53,146 bases of DNA from Candidatus Obscuribacter sp. (GCA_021772095.1 JADYXR010000177.1:1-53146); one strand, 5' to 3'; counted from the stretch's first letter, positions 43,845-52,803 are shown. Made by a program: numbers and translations. Notes: generated by a model not told the origin, from the letters alone.

Positions 43845-46800
43845 GCAACGATATCCGGACAACCGAAGAAGCGCCTGAGGACTCGCGTGCGTTGCGCGTG
43901 GTCGTTTTCATCATGTCGGTACTATGCGTAGTATCAAGCAGCTTTTTCGTAAAAACTGAGTGGTGGATGACGGCACTGTTTCTGCTGCTAATCGTTATTG
44001 GTAGTTTGCTCAGCTATAAGTATCGGCACAATGAACCATCCTGGATGAAGTACATCTGGTGGGTCGGAATTCTGCTTGTTGGTGCCAATGCTTTCCACGA
44101 ATTCATGGGACCGTTGCGAGATGAATTCGATTTTGTTTCGCCTTTCGTACATTTTCTTTGCGGTGTTTTTGCCTTCGTCACCTTTTCGATGAAAACGCGA
44201 ACGGACTTGAACACGGCTTCAGGTCTCGGTCTCATCCTTCTGTGTTTGTCTGCGCCTGTTGCCAAAGGATTGCCTTACGGCATTTGTATCTTTGGTTATC
44301 TGGCGCTTGGCGCTGTGATGATGTACTACGATTGCGTTTCGCGAACGTTGACCAGCTGGCTCTCCAAGCCGATTGGAGCAGCTCCGGAAGTTCAATTCGC
44401 GCAGAAAAAAGCAGGTCGTGCGCCGCGCGGCAATACTATTGTTTTGCTGACAATTGTGCCTTTGCTGGCACTGGCGATGTTTGTCTACGTGCCTAGAGCC
44501 GATGAGTTTCTCGATAAAGTCTGGGCTTACACAAAGACCATGAAGATCGAATATCTCACCGACATGTTCTACAAGGCGGCGACGCCGCCTGTGTCAACAG
44601 AACACAGAGCGCAAGCGGGACGAGAATGGTTTAACAAAAACAAAGATGCTAAACAGCTTGCGATGACGGGCAAGTACGCCAAAACGAAAGCTGAGTTGGA
44701 TATGATCAAAGAACTGGATGAAGCTAAGAAGAAGGCACCAGTTGTTGATAAAACCGACAAAGACAAAGAGAAGAAAAAGCCTGAGAAAAAAGTCGCCACT
44801 GAGGATATTACCAAGCCTGAGAAAGCTGCTGACAAAAAGAATGAGAAGAAGAAAGGCGGCAAGCTCGAGCTGAACAAAGACAAAGAAGCTGAGAAGAAGA
44901 GCAAAGCTGAACCCGGAAAAGACACGGTTGGTGCTAAAAAAGAGAAAGATGCTGACGATGTAGAGAAGAAAAAGCCGGACAATAAAGGCGACCAGAAAAA
45001 AGTCGATAAGAAAGACGTTAATAGCAAAGATGTCGATCCCAATATCGTGGTGGATCAGGAGCAAGCAGCTAAAGACGCCAAACGAGATGCCGCTCAAGCA
45101 ATTAAAGACGCTGAGAAGAATAAAGCCAAGGATAAAAAAGCGGGTGCCGCTGATACTAAATCCGGTGCGCCGGAAAAATCTCCTGCAGGCCAAGGCAAGG
45201 ACGGCAAAGGCAAAGGTAAGGGTAAGGACGGCGGTAAGGGCGATAGCAAGAAAGGCGAAGGCCAGGGCGCCAAGGGGCACGGCAAAGATGGTGGCAACAA
45301 ATCCGGTGGCGGCAAAAAGGGCGGCAAGATCAAGAAGGCCAGCAAAGATAAAGATGCTAAACCGCCAGCGACACCACCTGTCGGCGAGCCAGTCATCGGC
45401 GGCGATAATAATTTAAAAGTAGAAGAAAAGAACGATGACCTGGACGAGCGTCTTGTGCTGACAGTAAAGTCGCGACGCCTGGTCTATCTACGTCGTCAGA
45501 TTTACGATTATTTCAACGGACGTGTTTGGAAGCGTGCAACACCAAATAAAAAGCTTCCTAAGATCGAGACGATCAAAGTCGTGGACGGAGAAATTAAGCG
45601 CGAACCTAAGAAGATTGTTCAAGCAGCCAAGCCGGTTCCTGTAAGAATTCAAAAGAGCGGACCCGTTATTATGCCTACCTCGCCTGACATAATTAGAGGA
45701 TCGCAGCCGTCCGTTTTCGGAAACACGACAGCGCAAACATCTGTTTTGTCCGGTAATACTCAAGCTACCACTCCAGCAGAACCGATCAGAGTGGAGCAAC
45801 CAAAAGCAGCACCGGAAGCCAAAACTGACGCCGCTGATGACACTGAAAAAGAAGATCCATCAATCGTTCATCCATTTGTGTTCCAACAAACTGAACGACC
45901 AATATTCCGCGTTGGAATGGCGGATGCTTTAAAGGTGGAAAGTACTCTGCCGACGGTTGAATTGGTTCAGGAAATTAAGATCAGAGCCAAGACAATTGGC
46001 GTCGTGGTGCCCGGTGGCTGGATAGAGCAGGAAGTGAAGCTTCCTAAAGAACTGATGAAAATAAATGTGGATCAGTTAGGCGTAATCACTACTCCATCGC
46101 CATTGAACAAGGGCATGGAGATTAAGGTGAAAACCGAACTTCCGATTTATCCAATCGAAGCCATGCGTGCGGAGCAGCCGCTCACTGCCAAGCTCGAAGA
46201 TCAGTTGCGCCGCAAACATGCGCAGTATTTACAGCTTCCTGGTACCGTCACCGAAGAGTTGTTTAAACTCGGCGAAGACAATTCCGATCCTCGATTTAAT
46301 TGGTTCGTGCAAAGTCAGCAAATTTGCGACTACCTGCGCGAGAATTATGAGTACGACAAGATGAGAGATGTCGACGCTGAATCGAAAGATTTGGTTCAAG
46401 ATTTCTTGTTCGATCGTAAGAAAGGAAGCAGCACTGATTTTGCTTCGGCATTTGTCGTGTTGACTCGATGTGTTGGTATTCCATCGCGGCTCGTGACCGG
46501 CTTCTCGCCTGGAGAATGGAACCAGATGTCGGGCGAACAAGAAGTTAAAATGAAACACATTCACGCCTGGGCGGAGGTGTTCATTCCTGAGTTCGGCTGG
46601 GTTCCTTTTGATGCCACTCCCGATGGTATCTTGCCATCACAACAGCGTGAAAACCGATACTCGCAGAAGGAAGTCGAGAAGCAGCTCGGGCTCGATAAGA
46701 AGGCGTTCAATTTAACATTGAGTGATCTGGTTTCGTATCTGGTATCAGCAACGATCGCACTTGCAATTGGCTTTGTTGCCTTTAAGGTTCTCGTCGGTCT

Positions 46801-47215
46801 GTATAGAAGATGGCGTGAAGGGCACATGGGACGCGGTCCTGAATGGGGCCTTTATAAGAAAGTAGCGAAGGCAATTAAGAAGAGCATGCGCCTGACGCGG
46901 GCACCATCTGAGACACCAACTGATTTCCTCGAGCGTGTGAGATTAGTCGTGTCTGAACAAAAAGCGCTAGGGAAGAACTCGCCTGAGATGCTGCCGGAAG
47001 CGCTTGAGACATTTTTAAAAACGTACTCTGCGGTTTACTTCGGTAAGCGAACAGATGAGTTGGAACACTTGAAATATCACGCCACTCAGGTCACTCAAGT
47101 GACGAGGAAGATCAAGCCGACTGATGTTGCGATTGCAGATCAGAAGAGTGCGGTGCGACGTAAGGATAAGTTCGATGAGAGTACGGCTTCGAGCGCCATT
47201 CGGCGCAAGAAGTAA
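43841..47215 (+). CDS. Membrane transglutaminase-like protein with Ser at the catalytic Cys position
   Basis: 1124 residues, TgpA/DUF3488-type order: about seven N-terminal membrane segments (19-217), an outer region, transglutaminase core (about 800-930), one membrane segment (about 961-988) and a DUF4129-like cytosolic tail. In the core the FLF..(R/K)KG motif continues SSTDFASAF where the family has FCEHYASAF, so Ser864 sits at the nucleophilic Cys position; His908 (HAWAEV) and Asp924 (FDATP) are kept. Two odd features: the Cys-to-Ser change, and a 250-residue Lys/Asp/Glu- then Gly/Lys-rich insert (about 277-525) between the membrane block and the core. Family members are long by about 700 residues; this is longer because of the insert. 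ATG 43841 has GGAGG just upstream and overlaps the DUF58 stop. Confidence 0.92.
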   Translation: MSNDIRTTEEAPEDSRALRVVVFIMSVLCVVSSSFFVKTEWWMTALFLLLIVIGSLLSYKYRHNEPSWMKYIWWVGILLVGANAFHEFMGPLRDEFDFVSPFVHFLCGVFAFVTFSMKTRTDLNTASGLGLILLCLSAPVAKGLPYGICIFGYLALGAVMMYYDCVSRTLTSWLSKPIGAAPEVQFAQKKAGRAPRGNTIVLLTIVPLLALAMFVYVPRADEFLDKVWAYTKTMKIEYLTDMFYKAATPPVSTEHRAQAGREWFNKNKDAKQLAMTGKYAKTKAELDMIKELDEAKKKAPVVDKTDKDKEKKKPEKKVATEDITKPEKAADKKNEKKKGGKLELNKDKEAEKKSKAEPGKDTVGAKKEKDADDVEKKKPDNKGDQKKVDKKDVNSKDVDPNIVVDQEQAAKDAKRDAAQAIKDAEKNKAKDKKAGAADTKSGAPEKSPAGQGKDGKGKGKGKDGGKGDSKKGEGQGAKGHGKDGGNKSGGGKKGGKIKKASKDKDAKPPATPPVGEPVIGGDNNLKVEEKNDDLDERLVLTVKSRRLVYLRRQIYDYFNGRVWKRATPNKKLPKIETIKVVDGEIKREPKKIVQAAKPVPVRIQKSGPVIMPTSPDIIRGSQPSVFGNTTAQTSVLSGNTQATTPAEPIRVEQPKAAPEAKTDAADDTEKEDPSIVHPFVFQQTERPIFRVGMADALKVESTLPTVELVQEIKIRAKTIGVVVPGGWIEQEVKLPKELMKINVDQLGVITTPSPLNKGMEIKVKTELPIYPIEAMRAEQPLTAKLEDQLRRKHAQYLQLPGTVTEELFKLGEDNSDPRFNWFVQSQQICDYLRENYEYDKMRDVDAESKDLVQDFLFDRKKGSSTDFASAFVVLTRCVGIPSRLVTGFSPGEWNQMSGEQEVKMKHIHAWAEVFIPEFGWVPFDATPDGILPSQQRENRYSQKEVEKQLGLDKKAFNLTLSDLVSYLVSATIALAIGFVAFKVLVGLYRRWREGHMGRGPEWGLYKKVAKAIKKSMRLTRAPSETPTDFLERVRLVVSEQKALGKNSPEMLPEALETFLKTYSAVYFGKRTDELEHLKYHATQVTQVTRKIKPTDVAIADQKSAVRRKDKFDESTASSAIRRKK

Positions 47216-47344
47216 CTAGAAGCGATTTGCAACCGAGAACGTTGGTGGCGGTCACGCCTCGTCATCGCTCAACGCGGCTCGTCACAGCCCGGTTCATTGC
47301 TCGTCGGCTGAACCTGTTTGTTGTAACTCCCGTGAGAACTAGCC

Positions 47345-49867
47345 TCAGGTGGGAACTTTCATCTGCATGAGTTCATACTGCAGCAACAGTGCCGCTGCTC
47401 TCCATCTCATCGCGGTGCAGTGTTGTGACATCTTCCCGAAGATAGCTGTGAGCGTTTTGGAACCGTCTGCGCAGGCGTAAAGCTCCTTCATAGCAGCCAT
47501 TTCGTCTTGATCGATATCCGGGTCTTGAGAGGCTTTCTGCCAGCCATCAGGATTATCCACACCGCGCACCAGTCGATCTGAGGATGGTATCACGCGCAGT
47601 GCTGCCACCATTTTGTCTTCGAACAAGGCGGCTTCCATCAGGCACCGCTCAAGCGAACCAAGTGTTCCTGTCTCTTGAACATGGCGCGCCTGGAAGTTAT
47701 AACTGCCGTTCTTGAAGGTGGTTATGAATTCAATCAGCGCCTCCATTCCAGCGAGGTCTCCGAGCGACGCGTTACGCGGTGCGCCTTCGATCCAGCTGCT
47801 AACAAACTTTTGCCCGATGTCGTTGACTACGATCAAAACTCCGCTCTTGTCACTGCCGGCGATCGATTGCAACAAACCAACGTTGTCGAGGACACCGAGC
47901 GTTCCCTGGATTTCCGTTGCTTCTCGAGGTTGGTATTCCGGCGGCACTTTTTGAAAGTCGCAAACCGCATTGCCACCAAGATTTTCTTTTACGTAGGAAA
48001 GTGTTTTTGCTGCGTTGGCAATGATTTCATCGCCGCTGTCACTGTCTCTGGGATATGTGGCCACGCCTACGGAAACCGACAGATCGGTTGTGCCACCAGA
48101 CCATTGAGATTTGCTGATCACAGAGTTGCGAATGCCTTCTGCAACGTTGACAGCGTCTTTTGCGTTGATGCCTTCGAGAACCACTGCCATCACATGTTCT
48201 TGATAGCGAATCATGTAATTGGTGGCACCCTTTTCCGGGGTCGTTTTTTTACTGACCGGAAGTAAACCTGTGATCATTTTTCCGATTTCGGAAAACCACC
48301 GATCGTGCATCTCCGCTGGGAACTTGGCTAATCGTGGCGTTTGGAAATTCGGTTGGATCATCATGATCGAAAAATTGCCGTCGCTGCCTTTTGCTTTCAT
48401 GCGTTCGACCAGCCGCGGCATCAGCTCCTGGAAATATGTTTTGTTGCCCATTCCGGTGGCCGGATCCGTCCAACGATCTTCGTTCTTTTCTTCACGTGCT
48501 CTATGCTCATGATAAAGGTCTATAGCCTTATCTCGGAAGCGTTCTACTGCGCGAATGCGTTCCGGAGTAGGATTGTGTCCAACCCGTATAAAACCTGTGA
48601 GCAGTGCTAATGGTTTCCCTTCAAAACTGAATGGAAAATAAATTACGCGTCCGAAAGAATCCTTGGTGGCAAGCGGTTCGAAGCCGAATTTTTTAATTAG
48701 CATCGGACCGACGTCGATGCTTTTCTTTGACATGTTTCGTTCGTCGATAATTTCGCGATGATCGATTTTGTTTAACAACAGAAGAGAATCGTCAGAGATC
48801 CCGAGACATGATTCGACAGTCACCACCTGGTTCTTCTCGACTTTGAGAAAAGCTGCTGCGTCGAGAACATCAGCATACAGTTCGTGAATTCCATCCAAAA
48901 GCATGACTGCAAATTCGTAAGACGATTCTGCGGAGCGCAACTCTTTATCGAACTTTACAGCGAATACTCCGCTTTCGACGGCGGCATAATCCGTGCCGAC
49001 CGCTTTCTCTCGAGCCTCCGTCATTTGGAACGCGGGGCGCTTCTGACCTTTCCACTTCAGTGAGTCAAGACCCTGTTCAGCAGTGCGTTCTGAGTGCTTG
49101 TCCTTGAGGTCGCTGACTCGTGTCATCAAGATACCGAGACTTCCACCCAGAGCTCGGAAATCCGCTGGACACCAGCTTAGTTTGGTCGCTTCCTCGATCT
49201 GCTTGTCGGTATATGTCTCGGAAACTAACGCTGCCAGGGTGTCGATGGAAGCGCCCAAGATCCGCAAGGATAGTGCGATGACCGATTCGAGGATGAACAG
49301 CACTGCCAACCAAGCCGCCAGGAGGACGAACAGCACGGTGCCCAGATAAACCGGCGAGTAGAGCGTCGATGTGAATGCTTCCAGGCTTGTGAGGTTGGGC
49401 AGTTTGTGACCGAACGGCAGTCCGACGTGGAGATTGGTTGAGTCGTTGTAAGGCACGACCGCTTCGAAAAATTTCTCATCGCGTATCGTGATCGCTTTCG
49501 ATTCCGATGGAATGCGGCGGGTGTGCGGTGCGAATCCGGAGGTAGCTTCACTCGGGTGCTGATTTGTTTTGTCGGTGAGATAGCACCAGGCTAGATTGTA
49601 TCGTCTGATCACCTGAAGAATCTCGAAACTGCTTAAAGTACTCGGGTCCAATTCTTTGGCGATGTGCTTGGCGAGCGGCTCTGCAAAGACTGGAACGAAT
49701 AACGGGTTGAGAGCCTGTCCCATCAAAAGTGCGATTATCATTGACGGAATGAGCAGCAGTGCGACTCTTGTGGTGGAGCGATCGACAATGTTCAAGAGCA
49801 GCGATGAGGTTCCCTGTCCCTTGAGAGTTCTTTTGTTTTTGTCGCTCGGTCCTGTACTTGAACTCAA
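47345..49867 (-). CDS. Membrane sensor with GAF-like, degenerate GGDEF and PATAN (DUF4388) domains
   Basis: 840 residues. Two membrane segments (about 34-55 and 173-200) flank a 120-residue outer sensor region, then a HAMP-like helical stretch, a GAF-like part (about 290-460, FAVMLLDGIHELYADVLDAAAF), a GGDEF-like domain (about 470-650) and a C-terminal PATAN/DUF4388 domain (about 665-760, IQGTLGVLDNVGLLQSIAGSDKSGVLIV). The GGDEF domain keeps the start DPATGMGNKTYF and the SVSVGVATYP strand, but residues 556-560 are QEHVM in place of GGDEF, so cyclic di-GMP synthesis is not expected. PATAN domains mediate protein contacts in cyanobacterial phototaxis and related pathways. Convergent with the transglutaminase gene. 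ATG 49867 has no clear Shine-Dalgarno. Confidence 0.88.
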   Translation of the reverse strand: MSSSTGPSDKNKRTLKGQGTSSLLLNIVDRSTTRVALLLIPSMIIALLMGQALNPLFVPVFAEPLAKHIAKELDPSTLSSFEILQVIRRYNLAWCYLTDKTNQHPSEATSGFAPHTRRIPSESKAITIRDEKFFEAVVPYNDSTNLHVGLPFGHKLPNLTSLEAFTSTLYSPVYLGTVLFVLLAAWLAVLFILESVIALSLRILGASIDTLAALVSETYTDKQIEEATKLSWCPADFRALGGSLGILMTRVSDLKDKHSERTAEQGLDSLKWKGQKRPAFQMTEAREKAVGTDYAAVESGVFAVKFDKELRSAESSYEFAVMLLDGIHELYADVLDAAAFLKVEKNQVVTVESCLGISDDSLLLLNKIDHREIIDERNMSKKSIDVGPMLIKKFGFEPLATKDSFGRVIYFPFSFEGKPLALLTGFIRVGHNPTPERIRAVERFRDKAIDLYHEHRAREEKNEDRWTDPATGMGNKTYFQELMPRLVERMKAKGSDGNFSIMMIQPNFQTPRLAKFPAEMHDRWFSEIGKMITGLLPVSKKTTPEKGATNYMIRYQEHVMAVVLEGINAKDAVNVAEGIRNSVISKSQWSGGTTDLSVSVGVATYPRDSDSGDEIIANAAKTLSYVKENLGGNAVCDFQKVPPEYQPREATEIQGTLGVLDNVGLLQSIAGSDKSGVLIVVNDIGQKFVSSWIEGAPRNASLGDLAGMEALIEFITTFKNGSYNFQARHVQETGTLGSLERCLMEAALFEDKMVAALRVIPSSDRLVRGVDNPDGWQKASQDPDIDQDEMAAMKELYACADGSKTLTAIFGKMSQHCTAMRWRAAALLLQYELMQMKVPT

Positions 49868-50201
49868 TTGATTTTCTTCATATCAACGAATGTCTTTAGA
49901 AAATGTGCCCGTCTATCATGTTGTTTAACTATGGTTTTAATTATGAGAAACCCCAGCAGAGTGTTGGATATGGGGCTTGATTTCTGTTCTGTCAAAGCCC
50001 GTCAGGAGCCGTGTCGTAATTGCCTAAAAAGAAGATTCTCTTTCTGATCTTCTTTCTTGAGTTTATTGTCTAGATGTGACTAATTTGTGGACGGTGAGAT
50101 TAATCTGGTGAACCCTTTCGTGACCGTGTGAACAGACCACGATGGTTCTTCCCTGTTGCGCTCAAGCTGGCTGGTCGTCCTGAAATTTAGCAAGATCAAA
50201 C

Positions 50202-50230
50202 TTGACACACATACGGATGTATGGTTTGAT
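50202..50230 (+). promoter_or_regulatory. Probable imuAB promoter
   Basis: Perfect -35 TTGACA (50202-50207), 17-bp spacer, and a -10-like TTTGAT (50225-50230; four of six consensus bases). Transcription would start near 50237, about 130 nt before imuA. Confidence 0.55.
50210..50223. promoter_or_regulatory. Inverted repeat in promoter spacer: candidate LexA/SOS operator
   Basis: CATAC-GGAT-GTATG, a perfect 5-bp repeat with a 4-bp centre, lying wholly between -35 and -10 of the imuAB promoter. The geometry equals that of the CGAAC-N4-GTTCG SOS box, and imuAB genes are usually under LexA. Sequence of the half site differs from known boxes, so identity of the repressor is inferred. Confidence 0.5.
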
Positions 50231-50334
50231 ATTCGTATTGGTTGTAGTGTCGTTTGTAGTGGTGGTTGCGGACTCCAAGAGAGTGTCCAAAACCGCCGGA
50301 AATTCTTTGTCTCAATTTTTGGTAATTGGATCTT

Positions 50335-50355
50335 GTTTGCCGTGATTCGGCAAAC
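50335..50355. repeat. Inverted repeat abutting the imuA start
   Basis: GTTTGCCG, loop TGATT, CGGCAAAC: a perfect 8-bp stem ending 14 nt before GTG 50370. It covers the place where a Shine-Dalgarno would lie, and none is seen. It could be an RNA hairpin controlling translation or a second operator. Confidence 0.6.
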
Positions 50356-50369
50356 GGTTGGTGACACAC

Positions 50370-51230
50370 GTGAATGCGAACGTAGCGGTATTGAAACAAC
50401 AGCTTGAGCAGCTGTTTCCAGGTAAATGGCTCACAGGAGGTGATGGCGATAGGCTGTTACGTACCGGTATCAGAGAAATTGATTCCGGTATTGCTTCAGG
50501 ATTTGCAAGACGACAGATTAGTGAGTGGAGCGGTTTGTCTTCATCCGGTAAATCCACGTTGTTGCGCGGAGCTGTTACCTACTGGTGTACGAGTGGGCTG
50601 AACGTGGCTTACGTAGACACATTCAGCAGGTTAGTTGCTTCGGACTGGGCTTTTGTAAAAGATGGTCTTAACGGTCCAGTGCCACTAAATATGATGCAAC
50701 GAAAAAGCAATTCGACAGGAGAATTTTTTGTTGTCAGAGTGAGCGAGAACCTGGCACAAGCTGATTTCACAAACGAACAAGCTCGCAAAAAGGATGTTCG
50801 GTTGGAAGCCTGCTGGGTTGTAGAACAACTTTTGCGCAGCACAGTTTTTGACGCCATCGTTTTTGATATGGGCTCATCAGTGTTTCTATCGGATCGAACT
50901 TACGCCAGATTGAAAAGAGCGTTAGAACGTTCCAAAACTGCATTGATAATTTTGAAAGATCAACATTTGAAACCGAGTTTTGCTCAGGGCGATAACAATA
51001 GTATCGCCAATGGTGGCTGGGGGTGTCATACCAGTATGCAATTTAAATGGTCCACGCCGGTGCGCTACGAAAATGGTATGCAAGGCATAGCCTTGATCTC
51101 ACCCACTATTCAGGGATCTATAGCTCGTGATGGACAGACACAAAACATGGAGACCAGGTTGAATACACATGTCCCGAATCGCTTGTTTACGCATCCCCAA
51201 ATTCCAGATCGTCGTACACCAAAAGTATGA
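50370..51230 (+). CDS. imuA: ImuA: RecA-like SOS mutagenesis accessory protein
   Basis: About 286 residues, RecA-superfamily ATPase-like. Walker A GLSSSGKST (Lys61 by this start), followed by NVAYVDTF (strand), a Walker-B-like FDAIVFDMGS and a C-terminal strand region. ImuA works with ImuB and usually the polymerase DnaE2 in error-prone repair of damaged DNA. Identification rests mainly on this arrangement next to a clear ImuB and on the N-terminal VLKQQLEQLFPGKWL...LRTGIREID, typical of the family. Start uncertain: GTG 50370 is chosen; GTG 50361 and TTG 50358 are possible, and no ATG exists. The stop lies 62 nt inside imuB. Confidence 0.85.
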   Translation: MNANVAVLKQQLEQLFPGKWLTGGDGDRLLRTGIREIDSGIASGFARRQISEWSGLSSSGKSTLLRGAVTYWCTSGLNVAYVDTFSRLVASDWAFVKDGLNGPVPLNMMQRKSNSTGEFFVVRVSENLAQADFTNEQARKKDVRLEACWVVEQLLRSTVFDAIVFDMGSSVFLSDRTYARLKRALERSKTALIILKDQHLKPSFAQGDNNSIANGGWGCHTSMQFKWSTPVRYENGMQGIALISPTIQGSIARDGQTQNMETRLNTHVPNRLFTHPQIPDRRTPKV

Positions 51231-52803
51231 GCCTGAACTTCGAGATAAACCATTTGCTTTAATTGGTGGCAGATCTAGAGTAATGCTTTGTTCGCCTGAA
51301 GCGGCAAAGAGATACGTAAGGACAGGCATGCGACTTTCAGAAGCCCGCGCTGCATGTTCCGAATTGCTCTGGCGTGATTATGACGACCATTTATACATCG
51401 GCGCTCAAAAAGAAATGCTTGCCAATTTGGTATCACTCTCACCCAGAGTGTCTTCCCATCAGGTCGGCGTGTTTCTACTCGATGCCAGTGGATTGTCTCT
51501 TCTCGGAGGTGAAAATTATTTTGCTAGAAGTGTAATTAAATTTGTTAGCCAAAAGGGATATTTAGAAAGCAACGTTGGTATCGCAGATAGTGCTTTCGCT
51601 GCCATAGTCGCTGCGCAAAATAGAAAGCGCAGATGGTACATCGTTGAACCGGGAAATGATCGCCAGTTCCTTTCTGCGCTTTCAATCGATCTTCTACCCG
51701 TAAAAAGAGAGTTGAAGGAAACCTTATGTGGACTGGGGATCGAACGGCTGGGGCAGCTTACCGCACTCCCTCCCGACCAGATAGTTGCACGATTTGAAAA
51801 CGAAGGATTGCTCGCGTATAACCTCGCTTGTGGAATTGATACACGTAGACCATCGCTTCCGATTCTTGAACAAAGTTTTCAATGTTATGTCGATATCGGC
51901 GGTCCTGTCGAATCGCTTAACGACACACTTTTCGTCATCAAATCCATGTTGGAACGGCTTACACAATTGCTGCAACAGGAGGGACTATGCGCTGAAGAAA
52001 TTGTGATTTGTTTTTACTCCGATGATGAACTAATCGAAGAACGACCAGTTCGATTGATACGTTCGTCTAACCAGAGCAAGTTTTTGCTTGAGGTATTGAG
52101 ATTGTCTATCGAAAACAAGAAGCTGGAAAGAGAGTTCACTAGTTTGCGTCTGATTGTTTCTCGCACGACCAAAGAAATCTTCAGACAAATTCCGGTCTTG
52201 TCCGGCGACGAAAATGGTATTCCTAACGAAGACAATGGTGTCTCTTCCGAATCGTTTTTGTTGCTGGTTCAGAAATTGAATACCAGATATGGAACCGATA
52301 ACGCGCTGGTGAAGCCAGTCGCAGTCGATCAATATACGGCCGATAAAGCGGGCGCATGGCAACCTGTAATTTCTTCCAAGAAGGAAGTTGATTCCGTTAG
52401 TTCAGGCAAGCGAAAAGGAAAAAATCGAATTCAAGGATCAGATGTTTCCATCGTTTCTTCCGATAAAAAACGATTGGCGATTGCGGTTGATTATGTCAAA
52501 GAATCAGCCGGAAGCTCCGCACTGGTATCAGGTCTGGTGCTTAAAAAGCACATCAGTCCATTACCGGTTTTTGTGGAATTTCAAAATTCAAAACCACAAG
52601 CCTTCACTTCTGAGGGCCGATTGTACAAAATCCACAGTATTACAAATCCCGAGTGCATCTCAGGATTGTGGTGGGAAGCAGCCTTCAGAAAGTCGTACTA
52701 CACAGCGCTCGTTCAACCAGCTTCGATTAACGAATTCTTGTTAGTAATGCTTGTCTACGATCACGAATGTCGCACCTGGTTTGTAGAAGGCGAATACGAT
52801 TGA
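51169..52803 (+). CDS. imuB: ImuB: Y-family-polymerase-like mutasome protein
   Basis: 544 residues, similar to DinB/UmuC polymerases but with the catalytic acidic motif lost: the N-terminal strand is RIACLRIPKFQIVV where active enzymes have VDMDAF-type acids. Other parts are kept: DKPFALIGGRSRVMLCSPEAAKR, VFLLDASGLSLLGGEN, GIADSAFAAIVAA, an HhH-like LCGLGIERLGQLTALP, a little-finger region, and a C-terminal part after an acidic-basic linker (about 400-440) that ends with GLWWEAAFRKSYYTALV, the DUF6504-like tail of ImuB. It acts as a scaffold between clamp and DnaE2. ATG 51169 is the first residue of the domain; overlap with imuA is 62 nt. No dnaE2 follows in the window. Confidence 0.9.
   Translation: MSRIACLRIPKFQIVVHQKYEPELRDKPFALIGGRSRVMLCSPEAAKRYVRTGMRLSEARAACSELLWRDYDDHLYIGAQKEMLANLVSLSPRVSSHQVGVFLLDASGLSLLGGENYFARSVIKFVSQKGYLESNVGIADSAFAAIVAAQNRKRRWYIVEPGNDRQFLSALSIDLLPVKRELKETLCGLGIERLGQLTALPPDQIVARFENEGLLAYNLACGIDTRRPSLPILEQSFQCYVDIGGPVESLNDTLFVIKSMLERLTQLLQQEGLCAEEIVICFYSDDELIEERPVRLIRSSNQSKFLLEVLRLSIENKKLEREFTSLRLIVSRTTKEIFRQIPVLSGDENGIPNEDNGVSSESFLLLVQKLNTRYGTDNALVKPVAVDQYTADKAGAWQPVISSKKEVDSVSSGKRKGKNRIQGSDVSIVSSDKKRLAIAVDYVKESAGSSALVSGLVLKKHISPLPVFVEFQNSKPQAFTSEGRLYKIHSITNPECISGLWWEAAFRKSYYTALVQPASINEFLLVMLVYDHECRTWFVEGEYD

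Larger units (their letters stand above)
49868..50369. other. Divergent intergenic region upstream of imuA
   Basis: About 500 bp. It carries the imuA promoter with an inverted repeat in its spacer and a second inverted repeat just before the imuA start, listed separately. A 9-bp stem (AAAGAAGAT / ATCTTCTTT) at 50028-50055 is AT-rich and of unknown use. No gene is supported here. Confidence 0.5.

Noticed and set aside
44594..45280. Hydrophobic Phe/Leu-rich frame antisense to the transglutaminase-like gene
   Set aside because: It is the reverse complement of Lys codons (AAG/AAA read as CTT/TTT) in the Lys-rich insert, not a membrane protein.
44569..45416. Repeat-rich tract that might suggest a CRISPR or mobile repeat
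   Set aside because: Repeats are in-frame Lys/Asp/Gly codons within a long gene, with no constant unit or spacer.
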